The notes below the pieces were generated by a model, which made no database searches, was not told the origin of the DNA, and saw only the letters and a list, made by a program, of their open reading frames with translations. From Labedaea rhizosphaerae (GTDB lineage Bacteria; Actinomycetota; Actinomycetes; Mycobacteriales; Pseudonocardiaceae), in contig NZ_SNXZ01000008.1 in assembly GCF_004362825.1 (NCBI RefSeq), positions 372,001 through 436,000 on the forward strand: DNA of 64,000 nucleotides, read 5' to 3'. The position numbers were made by a program, and so were the translations under genes. Positions 26,437 to 34,373 of this stretch are shown here, piece by piece. Position 1 is the stretch's first letter, and each line of letters begins with the position of its first letter.

Positions 26437-27150
26437 TCAGCCCGCAGCCTCCCCGCAGAACTTCCAGCTGTCGTCCTCCAGCACGGCCTTGACCTTGATC
26501 GACTTGGTCTGCGGTGTGCCGCTTCCCTTGGCGAACTCGAGGGTGATCTTGGCGAGTGCGCTGTCGCCGGTGACATCGGGCTCGCCGACCGGCGTGCCGT
26601 GGATCGTGTAGGGCGCGATCTGCTGCTCCACGTCCGAGGTGTCCGTGCCGTACTTGGAGATGTAGTCCTTGCACGCGTGCGTGACCACGGTCGTGAAGCT
26701 CTTGCTCTCGTACGCGCGGATGTAGTCGTCGCGCACGGAGTCCGGGCTGGTGCCGTCAGGGGCGACCGTGGAGTCGCTGGTCTCGGTCGTGGTGAACGTG
26801 TCGTCGGTGGTGGTCGTCGACGTCGTCGTGGTGGTCGTGACGTGCGTGGTCGTCGTGCCGCCGTTGGCGCTGCCGCCGTTGTCGTCGTCGCCCTTGGTCA
26901 GGAAGTAGACCGCCGCGCCACCGCCGCCGAGCACGATCAGCACGCCGACCACGATCGCGGCGATGGTGCTGGTGTTGCGCTTCGGCGGCTGCGGGCCGCC
27001 ACCCCCGCCGAACGCGCCGAACCCCTGGTACGCCGAGGTCGGCTGCGGCCCGGTCTGCGGTCCGGGCTGCGGCTGCTGGAACCCCCCGCTGTACGGATCG
27101 GGCTGCTGGCCCCAGGGCTGCTGCGGCGGCTGGTTTGGTGGGTAGGTCAT
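26437..27150 (-). CDS. Array protein 2: Pro/Gln-rich tail, one membrane span, Thr-rich linker
   Basis: Protein of 237 residues. A tail beginning MTYPPNQPPQQPWG (about 58 residues) precedes one span (TIAAIVVGVLIVLGGGGAAVYFL). An unusually Thr-rich linker of about 35 residues (HVTTTTTTSTTTTDD) may be glycosylated or extended across the wall. The outer domain has its two cysteines in THACKDYISK and SWKFCGEAAG, the array pattern. The domain contains GDSALAKITLEFAKG, a beta-strand pair resembling the other members. Intergenic distance to the next array gene is about 107 nt. Function unknown. Confidence 0.75.
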   Translation of the reverse strand: MTYPPNQPPQQPWGQQPDPYSGGFQQPQPGPQTGPQPTSAYQGFGAFGGGGGPQPPKRNTSTIAAIVVGVLIVLGGGGAAVYFLTKGDDDNGGSANGGTTTTHVTTTTTTSTTTTDDTFTTTETSDSTVAPDGTSPDSVRDDYIRAYESKSFTTVVTHACKDYISKYGTDTSDVEQQIAPYTIHGTPVGEPDVTGDSALAKITLEFAKGSGTPQTKSIKVKAVLEDDSWKFCGEAAG

Positions 27151-27195
27151 CTCTTCTCGTTCCCCAGCTGGCTGATTCGGCGGTTGGCTCTGGTT

Positions 27196-27972
27196 CTACT
27201 CGACGCACCAGCCGTCGGACTTCTTGTCCAGCGGCATGGAGAGTTCGTGGTCCTTGCCCGAGAACCGGATGTTCACCGGGACGTAGGCCTTGGTCGAGCC
27301 GGACAGCGACGGCTCGCCCTTGATCTCCACCGAGGCGTCCATCGAGTCGTCGGCCAGGTTCGCGAACGGCGTGTCCTTGTCGCAGGAGGCGTCGATGATG
27401 TCGCTGCGCACCCGGTTGTTCACCCCGTCGGCGAACTTCTGCGCCGCCGCGGCGGGCCCGCTGGTGTCACCACCGGAGTCTTCCGTGGTCGTGGTGTCGT
27501 ACGGGTCGTCGGTGGTGGTGTCGGTCGGGTAGGGGTCGCTGGTCGACGACTCGGTGGTCGTCGTGGCGGGTGCCGAGCTGGACGTGCTCGTGCCGGGGCT
27601 GGCGTTGCCGCCCTTGTCGTCGCCCTTGGTGGCGAAGTAGATGCCGACGCCGGCCCCGCCGACCAGGACGATCGCGGCCACGACGATCGCGGCGATCGTG
27701 TTCGGGTTGCGCTTCTTCGGCCCGCCGGGCGGCAGGCCGCCGCCGGTCTGCTGCTGGTCCCACGGCAGCTGGCCGAACTGCTGCGTCTGGCCGTACTGGT
27801 GGGACTGCCCGTAGTCGCCGCCGTACTGCGGCTGCTGCGGCTGCGCCGGCTGGCCGTACGGGGGGCTGGGCTGCCCGTACTGCGGAGGCTGCTGCTGCCC
27901 CCACTGGGGCTGCTGGTTCGGCCCGCTCTGCGGGTCCTGGCCCCACTGACCGGGCTGCTGTGGGTAGGTCAT
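27196..27972 (-). CDS. Array protein 3: Pro/Gln/Tyr-rich tail, one membrane span, Thr/Ser-rich linker
   Basis: Protein of 258 residues. The tail has repeated QYGQ and PPYGQP units to about residue 88, then a span (TIAAIVVAAIVLVGGAGVGIYF) and a linker rich in Thr, Ser and Asp. The outer domain has its cysteines in DIIDASCDKDTPFANL and at the very end in SDGWCVE. The tail and span closely resemble array protein 2 (both have NTIAAIVV or STIAAIVV), so these two are likely recent duplicates. ATG 27972 starts MTYPQQPG, as in the neighbours. Function unknown. Confidence 0.75.
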   Translation of the reverse strand: MTYPQQPGQWGQDPQSGPNQQPQWGQQQPPQYGQPSPPYGQPAQPQQPQYGGDYGQSHQYGQTQQFGQLPWDQQQTGGGLPPGGPKKRNPNTIAAIVVAAIVLVGGAGVGIYFATKGDDKGGNASPGTSTSSSAPATTTTESSTSDPYPTDTTTDDPYDTTTTEDSGGDTSGPAAAAQKFADGVNNRVRSDIIDASCDKDTPFANLADDSMDASVEIKGEPSLSGSTKAYVPVNIRFSGKDHELSMPLDKKSDGWCVE

Positions 27973-28127
27973 CGAAATCCCCCGTATCGTCCGCGCAGGG
28001 AGTGCCGTTGGGTGTGTCGTCCTGAATGTCGTTCGACAGTGGGACGGCCGTTGCGCCATCGGCGTTCCCCGCTTTCCGCGGTTCCGGGGAACACGATCAC
28101 ATGTTATGCGGCGGTTGGCTCAGGCCG

Positions 28128-28832
28128 TCACCCGGTCGAGGGTGGGCTGGACGAGTCGTTCGTGGTTTCCCCCGAGCCGGGTTCGCCCACGCACCACTTG
28201 CCGTCCTTCTTGTGCATGGCGAAGTCCTCGTCCTTCTCCTCGCCGTGCACCGTCGCGGTCAGCACGGCCGTCGCCGAGTCGCCCTCCGGCTCGCTCACGC
28301 TCTTCACCCGCACGTTGCTGATCGACTTGAAGGCGTCGGACTCGTCGACGTCCTGCGGGTCGATCTTGTCGCCCTGGTCGCACAGCAACGCGTTGATGGC
28401 GCTGATGTCGTGGTCGTTGAGCGCGGTGGCGAGCGCGTCCGCGGTGCCCTTCGGCGAGTCGCCCGCCCCGTCGCCACCGGCGAGCACGACGATCAGCACC
28501 ACGACCACGATCACCACGAGCGCGCCGCCGCCCGCGAGGATCCACGGCAGCGGTCCACGCCTGCGCGGCGGCTGCCCGTACGTGCCGAACCCGCCGTACG
28601 CCTGCTGCTGCGGGCCGGTCTGCGGGAACTGCTGCCCGTATTGGGGCTGGCCGGGCTGGGGCTGGCCGGGCTGGGGCTGGCCGGGCTGGGGCTGCCCGTA
28701 CTGCGGCTGGCCGTATTGCGGTTGCCCGTATTGGGGCTGAGCGTACGGCGGTTGCCCTTGCTGCGGTTGCTGGCCGTAGGGCGGCTGCTGGCCGTAGGGG
28801 TCGTTCTGACCGGGCTGCGGTGGGTACGTCAT
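28128..28832 (-). CDS. Array protein 4: Gln-Pro repeat tail, one membrane span, DUF4878-like domain
   Basis: Protein of 234 residues. The cytosolic tail is made of short tandem repeats, QPQYG three to four times and QPQPG three times, mirrored in the DNA as 15-bp repeats around 28645-28735. One span follows (WILAGGGALVVIVVVVLIVVL). The outer domain has cysteines in NALLCDQGDKI and GKWCVGEPG, plus GDSATAVLTATVHGEEK. The MTYPPQPG start matches its neighbours. It shares PWILxGG before the span with proteins 5 and 7. Repeat length is likely to vary between strains. Function unknown. Confidence 0.77.
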   Translation of the reverse strand: MTYPPQPGQNDPYGQQPPYGQQPQQGQPPYAQPQYGQPQYGQPQYGQPQPGQPQPGQPQPGQPQYGQQFPQTGPQQQAYGGFGTYGQPPRRRGPLPWILAGGGALVVIVVVVLIVVLAGGDGAGDSPKGTADALATALNDHDISAINALLCDQGDKIDPQDVDESDAFKSISNVRVKSVSEPEGDSATAVLTATVHGEEKDEDFAMHKKDGKWCVGEPGSGETTNDSSSPPSTG

Positions 28833-28860
28833 CGCTCGCTCGTTTCGTCTTGTGGCACGG

Positions 28861-29400
28861 TCAGCCGAGGTTGGCCTTCATGTCGGCGACGCACCACGAG
28901 TCGCCGTTCTTGCGGTACGTGAGATGCACGTTCGCCTGGACGGTCTGGCCCATCGCGGTCAGCTGGACGCCGACTGTCGACGTGGCCGTGTCTCCGTTCT
29001 GCGCCGGGTCACCCTTGGCCTGCGCCTTGATGTCGACCATGTCCTTGCCGAGCGCGAGACCCTGGTTGATCTCCTGCGGCACCACATCGGGATTGCACAA
29101 GACACCCTGCAACGCCTTGATGTCCTTGTCGTTGAGCGCCTCGACGACGGAGTCGTTGACCGCCTTGGGCGAGCTGGTGTCCGTCCCGCTCGTGAGCACG
29201 ACGATCAACACCACGACGGCCGCGACGACGAGGACGGCGACGCCACCGAGGATCCAGGGCATCGGGTGGCGTTCCTTGGGCGGGGGTGGCGGCACGTAAC
29301 CGCCCATCTGCCCGAAATGTCCCGCTTGTCCGTACGTCTGCCCGTGGGCGGGGCCACTGCCTGGTTCCTGAGCCCCTGGTTGCTGCGGGGGAGTCGTCAT
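28861..29400 (-). CDS. Array protein 5: short tail, one membrane span, DUF4878-like domain
   Basis: Protein of 179 residues, close to the minimal form of the array. The tail is 48 residues, ending in PPPPPKERHPMPWIL, followed by one span and an outer domain of about 105 residues. Cysteines lie in LQGVLCNPDVVP and GDSWCVADMK. The central strands GDTATSTVGVQLTAMG and VHLTYRKNGDSWC are the clearest DUF4878-type features in the array. The gap to array protein 4 is 28 nt, so they are cotranscribed. Function unknown. Confidence 0.8.
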   Translation of the reverse strand: MTTPPQQPGAQEPGSGPAHGQTYGQAGHFGQMGGYVPPPPPKERHPMPWILGGVAVLVVAAVVVLIVVLTSGTDTSSPKAVNDSVVEALNDKDIKALQGVLCNPDVVPQEINQGLALGKDMVDIKAQAKGDPAQNGDTATSTVGVQLTAMGQTVQANVHLTYRKNGDSWCVADMKANLG

Positions 29401-29428
29401 GGGGTGCGCCCGTCCCTGCCTCGGCCGG

Positions 29429-29866
29429 TCATGTCAGGTCGGCCAGGCACCATCCGGTGCCGCGCCGTGCCAGTTGGAGCGTGACCGGTACGTCCTGGGT
29501 TCCACCTTGATAGGTGATTGTGAGATCGAGTTTCGCAGTCGCCTTGTTCCCGCTCACGGCGGGTCGACCGGCCGTGTGCGCCTCGATCGTGACGTCCGGC
29601 TGCTCGAGCACCGCGACGGCGCTCGCGCTCGTGTCGCCGTCGAAGTTCGCCGGGTCGCAGCTGATCGTGCGGAGCTTCTCGGGATCCTTGCCGCTCAACG
29701 CCTGTCCTGTGGCATATGCCACACCCTCAGGCGTGCTCACGTCCGGTGCGGCCGGCTCGCGCAGCAGCCCCACGGCGGTCACGACGCCGGCCACCACGAG
29801 GACGACCGCCACGCCGATGCCCAGCGCCAGGCGGGGACGAGCACGCAACGCCCGCAGCCACGACAT
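29429..29866 (-). CDS. Array protein 6: no Pro/Gln tail, one membrane span, DUF4878-like domain
   Basis: Protein of 145 residues. It lacks the long Pro/Gln tail and starts MSWLRALRARPRLALGIG directly before the span (VAVVLVVAGVVTAVGLL). The outer domain keeps the two cysteines, in RTISCDPANF and GTGWCLADLT, and NKATAKLDLTITYQGG. It is 28 nt upstream of array protein 5. The absence of the tail shows the tail and outer domain are separable modules. The start at 29866 is the ATG nearest the span; no strong ribosome site is visible. Function unknown. Confidence 0.75.
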   Translation of the reverse strand: MSWLRALRARPRLALGIGVAVVLVVAGVVTAVGLLREPAAPDVSTPEGVAYATGQALSGKDPEKLRTISCDPANFDGDTSASAVAVLEQPDVTIEAHTAGRPAVSGNKATAKLDLTITYQGGTQDVPVTLQLARRGTGWCLADLT

Positions 29867-29899
29867 GGCGCGGATTGTTCCGCATGTGCGGGCAAACGA

Positions 29900-29936
29900 A
29901 CGGCGCCGGTCCCTGTGGGGAGGGGACCGGCGCCGT
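29900..29936 (-). terminator. Terminator inside the membrane-protein array
   Basis: A perfect 14-bp stem, ACGGCGCCGGTCCC (29900-29913) with GGGACCGGCGCCGT (29923-29936), closes a 9-nt loop. On the minus strand it is followed by TTCGTTTG. It separates array protein 7 (upstream) from proteins 6 to 1, so these belong to at least two transcripts. Confidence 0.8.
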
Positions 29937-29954
29937 CGGTTGGTCGTTCCTGGC

Positions 29955-30635
29955 TCAGCCAGTGGGCTCCGTGGAGTCGCCGCCACTGCCCGAGTCCGAG
30001 CCACCCGACGCCGAGGAGGAGTCGAGGTCGTCGACACACCAGCTGTCGCCGTTCTTCTTCATCGACAGCTCGAGGTCCTGGTTGATGTGGTGGCCCTGGT
30101 AGGTGACGTCCATGTTGACCGTCGCCGTGGCCGTGTCCCCGTTGACCTGCGGATCGCCCTTGAGCGAGGCGTGCACGTCGGCGTTCTTGAGCTCTTCGAG
30201 GGCCTTGCTGCTGTCCTCGACGCTGCCGCCGGACTTGCAGGAGAGCTTGTTGGCGGCGTCCGCGTCCTTGTTGTTGATCGCGTCGACCGCGGCCTGCGCC
30301 ACGCCGTTCGGGCTGCTGGTGTCGCCGCTGCCGCCGCCGGACAGCACGATGATCAGCACGACCACCACCGCGACCACGACGGCACCACCGATGCCGAGGA
30401 TCCACGGCATCGGGCTCTTCTTCGGCGGCTGGCCGTAGCCACCGGGGTAGCCGCCGTAGCCACCGGCTTGCTGGTAGCCCTGCTGCGGCTGCGGACCGGA
30501 CTGCGGGTACCCCTGCTGGGGGTAGCCGCCGGACTGCGGGTAGCCCCCAGGCTGCTGGCCATACGGCTGCTGGCCGTACGGCTGCTGTCCGCCGTATCCG
30601 GGCTGCTGACCGTACGGGCCAGGCGGTTGGGACAT
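29955..30635 (-). CDS. Array protein 7: Tyr/Gly/Gln-rich tail, one membrane span, DUF4878-like domain
   Basis: Protein of 226 residues and the first gene of the array. The tail, starting [13 protein letters not shown], has YGQQP and GGYPQ repeats for about 75 residues. One span follows ([21 protein letters not shown]). The outer domain has cysteines in [10 protein letters not shown] and [10 protein letters not shown], with [17 protein letters not shown] between them. The C-terminal 20 residues are Ser/Gly-rich. A strong terminator follows, so it forms its own unit. It is divergent from arc with 244 bp between the starts. Function unknown. Confidence 0.78.
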   Translation of the reverse strand: MSQPPGPYGQQPGYGGQQPYGQQPYGQQPGGYPQSGGYPQQGYPQSGPQPQQGYQQAGGYGGYPGGYGQPPKKSPMPWILGIGGAVVVAVVVVLIIVLSGGGSGDTSSPNGVAQAAVDAINNKDADAANKLSCKSGGSVEDSSKALEELKNADVHASLKGDPQVNGDTATATVNMDVTYQGHHINQDLELSMKKNGDSWCVDDLDSSSASGGSDSGSGGDSTEPTG

Positions 30636-30879
30636 CGGTATCTCCTAGATCGTGGCGTCGCGCTGCGCGGAGCGTACGAACACGGTGCGCGCAGTTGGAC
30701 TAGTGCACGACGCACGGTAGCGGGTCGCCAGTGCCGCTTGGCACCGACTTGGCGGATTTCATCCCGCCGAGTGGGCGTTTCTCGACTTCGCAACGGTGAT
30801 CACGGCATCCTTGTTGTCACCTCTTGTCGGTGCTCGCCGGTACCGTGTGAGGTAAGAGTTCGGGAAGGAGGTGCCGGAG

Positions 30880-32685
30880 ATGCAGCACGACCGTCCCGGC
30901 AGCCGGCCGGAAGACGAGGCCGACGGCCCTACCAACGGTCCTGGCGCCCTCGGGCGCAGCGAGGCCGCGCAGATCAGGTTCCTCGAAGAAGAGATAGCGG
31001 TACTACGACGCAAGCTGACCGAGTCCCCTCGGCACACGCGGATCCTCGAGCAGCGCCTTGCCGAGGCGTCCGAGCGGGTGAGTCAGCTCACCGAGCGCAA
31101 CGCCAAGCTGGTCGACACGCTGCGCGAGGCGCGCAGCCAGCTGCTCGCCCTGCGCGAGGAGGTCGACCGGCTCGCCCAGCCGCCCAGCGGCTACGGCGTG
31201 TTCCTCGAGCAGTTCGAGGACAGCACGGTGGACGTGTTCACGGCGGGCCGCAAGATGCGGGTCGCCGTGTCGCCCTCGGTCGAGGCGCAGGAGCTGCGCC
31301 GCGGCCAGACCGTCCGTCTCAACGAGGCGCTGACGGTGGTCGAAGCAGGTGGTTTCGAGCGCACCGGTGAGGTCTCGACCTTGCGCGAGGTGCTCGAAGC
31401 AGGCGAGGACGACGGCCCGGTGCGCGCGCTCATCGTCGGTCATGCCGACGAGGAGCGGGTGATCATGCTGGCCGATCCGCTCGTCGACGCGCCGCTCAAG
31501 CCGGGCGACTCGTTGCTGGTCGACGCCAAGTCCGGCTACGCCTACGAGCGGGTGCCCAAGGCCGAGGTCGAGGACCTGGTGCTGGAGGAGGTGCCCGACG
31601 TCGGTTACGCCGACATCGGTGGGCTCTTCCGGCAGATCGAACAGATCCGCGACGCGGTCGAGCTGCCGTTCCTGCACGCCGACCTGTACACCGAGTACGA
31701 GTTGCGCCCGCCGAAGGGCGTCCTGCTCTACGGCCCGCCCGGCTGTGGCAAGACGCTCATCGCCAAGGCGGTCGCCAACTCGCTGGCCAAGCAGGTGGCG
31801 GCGGCGCGTGGCGACAACGCGAAGGAAGCCAAGTCCTACTTCCTGAACATCAAGGGTCCCGAGCTGCTCAACAAGTTCGTGGGTGAGACCGAGCGGCACA
31901 TCCGCTTGATCTTCCAGCGGGCTCGTGAGAAGGCGTCCGAGGGCACCCCGGTGATCGTGTTCTTCGACGAGATGGACTCGATCTTCCGCACCCGTGGCTC
32001 GGGCGTGTCCTCCGATGTGGAGACCACGATCGTGCCGCAGCTGCTCTCGGAGATCGACGGCGTCGAGGGCCTGGAGAACGTGATCGTGATCGGCGCGTCC
32101 AACCGCGAGGACATGATCGACCCGGCCATCCTGCGACCCGGCAGGCTGGACGTGAAGATCAAGATCGAGCGACCGGACGCCGAAGCCGCCCGCGACATCT
32201 TCTCCAAGTACCTGACCCCGAACCTGCCGATCCACTCCGAGGACCTCGCGGAGTTCGGCGGCGACCGGCAGGCCTGCCTGGACGCGATGATCCAGCACAC
32301 CGTCGAGCGGATGTACGACGAGAGCGAGGACAACCGCTTCCTGGAGGTCACCTACGCCAACGGGGACAAGGAAGTCCTGTACTTCCGCGACTTCAACTCG
32401 GGCGCGATGATCCAGAACATCGTCGACCGCTCGAAGAAGGCGGCGATCAAGTCGGTGCTGGAGACCGGTCAGCCCGGTCTGCGCGTGCAGCACCTGCTCG
32501 ACGCGATCGTCGACGAGTTCGCGGAGAACGAGGACCTGCCCAACACCACCAACCCGGACGACTGGGCCCGGATCTCCGGCAAGAAGGGGGAGCGGATCGT
32601 CTACATCCGCACCCTCGTCACCGGCAAGAACCAGGATTCCGGCCGCGCCATCGACACGGCCAACAACACCGGTCAGTACCTGTAG
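30880..32685 (+). CDS. arc: Proteasome-associated AAA ATPase Arc/Mpa
   Basis: Hexameric ATPase of 601 residues that recognises Pup on tagged proteins, unfolds them and feeds them to the 20S core. A coiled coil (about residues 25-85, [14 protein letters not shown]) binds Pup. OB-fold domains follow, then the AAA domain with Walker A GPPGCGKT at 285 and Walker B VFFDEMDS near 361. The C-terminus is GQYL, the motif that docks into the core alpha ring. ATG 30880 has AAGGAGG about 8 nt upstream. The strong hairpin at 32699-32738 ends the transcript. Confidence 0.97.
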   Translation: MQHDRPGSRPEDEADGPTNGPGALGRSEAAQIRFLEEEIAVLRRKLTESPRHTRILEQRLAEASERVSQLTERNAKLVDTLREARSQLLALREEVDRLAQPPSGYGVFLEQFEDSTVDVFTAGRKMRVAVSPSVEAQELRRGQTVRLNEALTVVEAGGFERTGEVSTLREVLEAGEDDGPVRALIVGHADEERVIMLADPLVDAPLKPGDSLLVDAKSGYAYERVPKAEVEDLVLEEVPDVGYADIGGLFRQIEQIRDAVELPFLHADLYTEYELRPPKGVLLYGPPGCGKTLIAKAVANSLAKQVAAARGDNAKEAKSYFLNIKGPELLNKFVGETERHIRLIFQRAREKASEGTPVIVFFDEMDSIFRTRGSGVSSDVETTIVPQLLSEIDGVEGLENVIVIGASNREDMIDPAILRPGRLDVKIKIERPDAEAARDIFSKYLTPNLPIHSEDLAEFGGDRQACLDAMIQHTVERMYDESEDNRFLEVTYANGDKEVLYFRDFNSGAMIQNIVDRSKKAAIKSVLETGQPGLRVQHLLDAIVDEFAENEDLPNTTNPDDWARISGKKGERIVYIRTLVTGKNQDSGRAIDTANNTGQYL

Positions 32686-32698
32686 CACCGATCGCTCG

Positions 32699-32738
32699 AA
32701 GCAGCCCCTGCCCGCATTCCGGCGGCCAGGGGCTGCTT
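32699..32738 (+). terminator. Terminator after arc
   Basis: A perfect 12-bp stem, AAGCAGCCCCTG (32699-32710) with CAGGGGCTGCTT (32727-32738), closes a 16-nt loop, 13 nt past the arc stop codon. Confidence 0.8.
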
Positions 32739-32822
32739 CGCGTTCACCGCAGCACTCGCAATCCTCCGCGAGGCCAACACAACCCACCCCACTCGAGCCG
32801 CACCCCGAGACCAACTGGACCA

Positions 32823-32908
32823 GCGGGCACACCGGGCCGGAAGAGCGGGCACGCCCGGTCGGACGAGGGGACACACCGGGTCGGACGAGGGGACACGCGC
32901 GGTGGAGG
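32823..32908. repeat. 22-bp tandem repeat array upstream of the aldo-keto reductase
   Basis: Three full units of 22 bp start at 32823, 32845 and 32867, and a partial fourth starts at 32889. Units share the pattern (G/C)GGG(C/A)CACACCGGG followed by (C/T)CGGA(A/C)GA. The last unit runs up to the ribosome site of the aldo-keto reductase gene. The core GGGACACACC and the exact 22-bp period are shared with the larger array at 51361-51548. Confidence 0.8.
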
Positions 32909-32916
32909 ATGGGCTG

Positions 32917-33837
32917 ATGGACCGGATCGGGCTCGGGCTGGCCGCGCTGGGCAGGCCCGCATACGTCAACCTCGGCCGCGACGGCGCGTTGCCCGAAGAC
33001 CGCACGGTGGAAGCGATGCGCGCGGCCTGCTGGGACGTCCTGGACGCCGCGTACGCCGCCGGCGTGCGGTGGGTCGACGCGGCCCGCTCCTACGGGCGGG
33101 CCGAGGAGTTCCTGTCCGGCTGGCTGGCCGCCCGCGATCACGGCGACGTCACGATCTCCAGCAAGTGGGGTTACGCGTACGTGGCCGGCTGGCGCCGCGA
33201 CGCCGACGTGCACGAGGTCAAGGAACACAGCCTCGCCCGCTTCACCCGGCAGTGGCAGGAAAGCCGCGACCTGCTCGGCGACCGGATCTCGCTCTACCAG
33301 GTGCACTCGCTGACGCCGGACAGCCCGCTGTTCACCGACCGTCCGCTGCAGGCGAAACTGGCCGGGCTGGCTGCCGGTGGCGTGCGCGTCGGCTTCTCCA
33401 CTTCCGGTGCGGCACAAGCGGAAGCGGTCCGCCGGGCGTTCGACTTGACCGTGGGCGGCGCGCCGGTGTTCACCGCCGTCCAGTCCACCTGGAACATCCT
33501 GGAGCAGTCCGTCGGGCCGGCCCTGGCCGAGGCCCACGACGCGGGCGCGCTGGTGCTGGTCAAGGAGGCCATGGCCAACGGCCGGCTCGCCGTCCAGCCG
33601 CCGCCGCAGGTCACCAGCCTCGCCCACGACCACGATGTGGGAACCGACGCGGTGGCCTTGGCGGCTGTCCTGGCTCAACCGTGGGCCGACGTCGTGCTCA
33701 GCGGTGCGGCGAGCGTCGAGCAGTTGCGCGCGAACCTGCGGGCCACCCGGTTGCGCCTGGCGCCGGATGCGTTCGCGGGACACGCCGAACCGCCGCGGGA
33801 CTATTGGGCGGCTCGATCAGCTCTCGCGTGGACCTAG
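32917..33837 (+). CDS. Aldo/keto reductase
   Basis: NADPH-dependent reductase of 306 residues with a TIM-barrel fold. LGLGLAALGRPAYVNLG at the N-terminus, WVDAARSYGRAEEFLSGWL with the catalytic Asp and Tyr, VTISSKWGY with the catalytic Lys, and LYQVHS with the catalytic His form the active-site tetrad. VVLSGAASVEQLRANL near the end is the cofactor-phosphate site. ATG 32917 has GGAGG 9 nt upstream; an in-frame GTG at 32902 lacks one. It sits between arc and dop, a place used by unrelated genes in mycobacteria. It overlaps the convergent NUDIX gene by 21 nt. The substrate is unknown. Confidence 0.87.
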   Translation: MDRIGLGLAALGRPAYVNLGRDGALPEDRTVEAMRAACWDVLDAAYAAGVRWVDAARSYGRAEEFLSGWLAARDHGDVTISSKWGYAYVAGWRRDADVHEVKEHSLARFTRQWQESRDLLGDRISLYQVHSLTPDSPLFTDRPLQAKLAGLAAGGVRVGFSTSGAAQAEAVRRAFDLTVGGAPVFTAVQSTWNILEQSVGPALAEAHDAGALVLVKEAMANGRLAVQPPPQVTSLAHDHDVGTDAVALAAVLAQPWADVVLSGAASVEQLRANLRATRLRLAPDAFAGHAEPPRDYWAARSALAWT

Positions 33838-34347
33838 GGCGAACCACTCCTTGAGCGCGATCCGTCCGTCGGGGACGATCGGCCACCGCGGGTCGTCGAC
33901 CAGCACGCGCAGCCGCGACACCGGTTCCCACCATGCGGACTCGATCTCCGACTCCTGCACCACGAACGGACCGTTCGACCGGGCCTCGTACAGGAACGCG
34001 TGGCACCGCACGTCCGGCAGGTCGTAGGTCCCGGAGAACAACGGCTCGACCGCGACGCCCGACACGCCGTACTCCTCGGCGAGTTCGCGCACGGCCGTCA
34101 CCGCGGGCGATTCCCCGGCCGCGACCACCCCACCAGCCCAAACGTCGAGCATCCCGGGGAAGACGTCCTTGTCCGCCGTCCGCCGGTGCACGAACACCCG
34201 TGACCCGTCGAGCGAACGCACCAGCACACCGGTGGTCGCGTGCCACAGCCGCTGCGCCCGCATCCGGCTGCGGGGCACCGAGCCGATCACCGTCCCGGCG
34301 GGGTCGTACCAGGCCACCAGTTCCTCGCCAGCCGTCACGCGGTTCAT
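33817..34347 (-). CDS. NUDIX hydrolase
   Basis: Nucleoside-diphosphate-linked hydrolase of 176 residues. The NUDIX box is complete: G-GVVAAG-E, seven residues, then RELAEEYGV, with the metal-binding glutamates. The N-terminal part (VIGSVPRSRMRAQRLWHATTGVLV) and WARGG-like segment MLDVWAGGVV resemble the isopentenyl-diphosphate isomerase/YfcD-like branch. Its start is only 26 nt from that of dop, so the two share a compact divergent promoter region. The substrate cannot be assigned. Confidence 0.88.
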   Translation of the reverse strand: MNRVTAGEELVAWYDPAGTVIGSVPRSRMRAQRLWHATTGVLVRSLDGSRVFVHRRTADKDVFPGMLDVWAGGVVAAGESPAVTAVRELAEEYGVSGVAVEPLFSGTYDLPDVRCHAFLYEARSNGPFVVQESEIESAWWEPVSRLRVLVDDPRWPIVPDGRIALKEWFALGPRES

Positions 34348-34361
34348 GGTGGCAGGTCCCG

Positions 34362-34367
34362 TAGGCT
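34362..34367 (+). promoter_or_regulatory. Predicted -10 box, leaderless start of dop
   Basis: TAGGCT is followed by exactly 6 nt and then the dop ATG at 34374. Confidence 0.5.
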
Positions 34368-34373
34368 GGCGGT

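Noticed and set aside
26599-28740. Plus-strand open frame of about 700 codons across several array genes
   Set aside because: It crosses several minus-strand genes with clear starts, spans and domains, so it cannot be a real gene.
32744-32962. Short Cys/Pro/Arg-rich minus-strand frame through the 22-bp repeats
   Set aside because: It is a by-product of the repeat sequence; there is no start signal and it overlaps the aldo-keto reductase start.
31003-33783. Minus-strand open frame of about 926 codons opposite arc and the aldo-keto reductase
   Set aside because: It spans two real plus-strand genes and the gap between them; composition is typical of a shadow frame.
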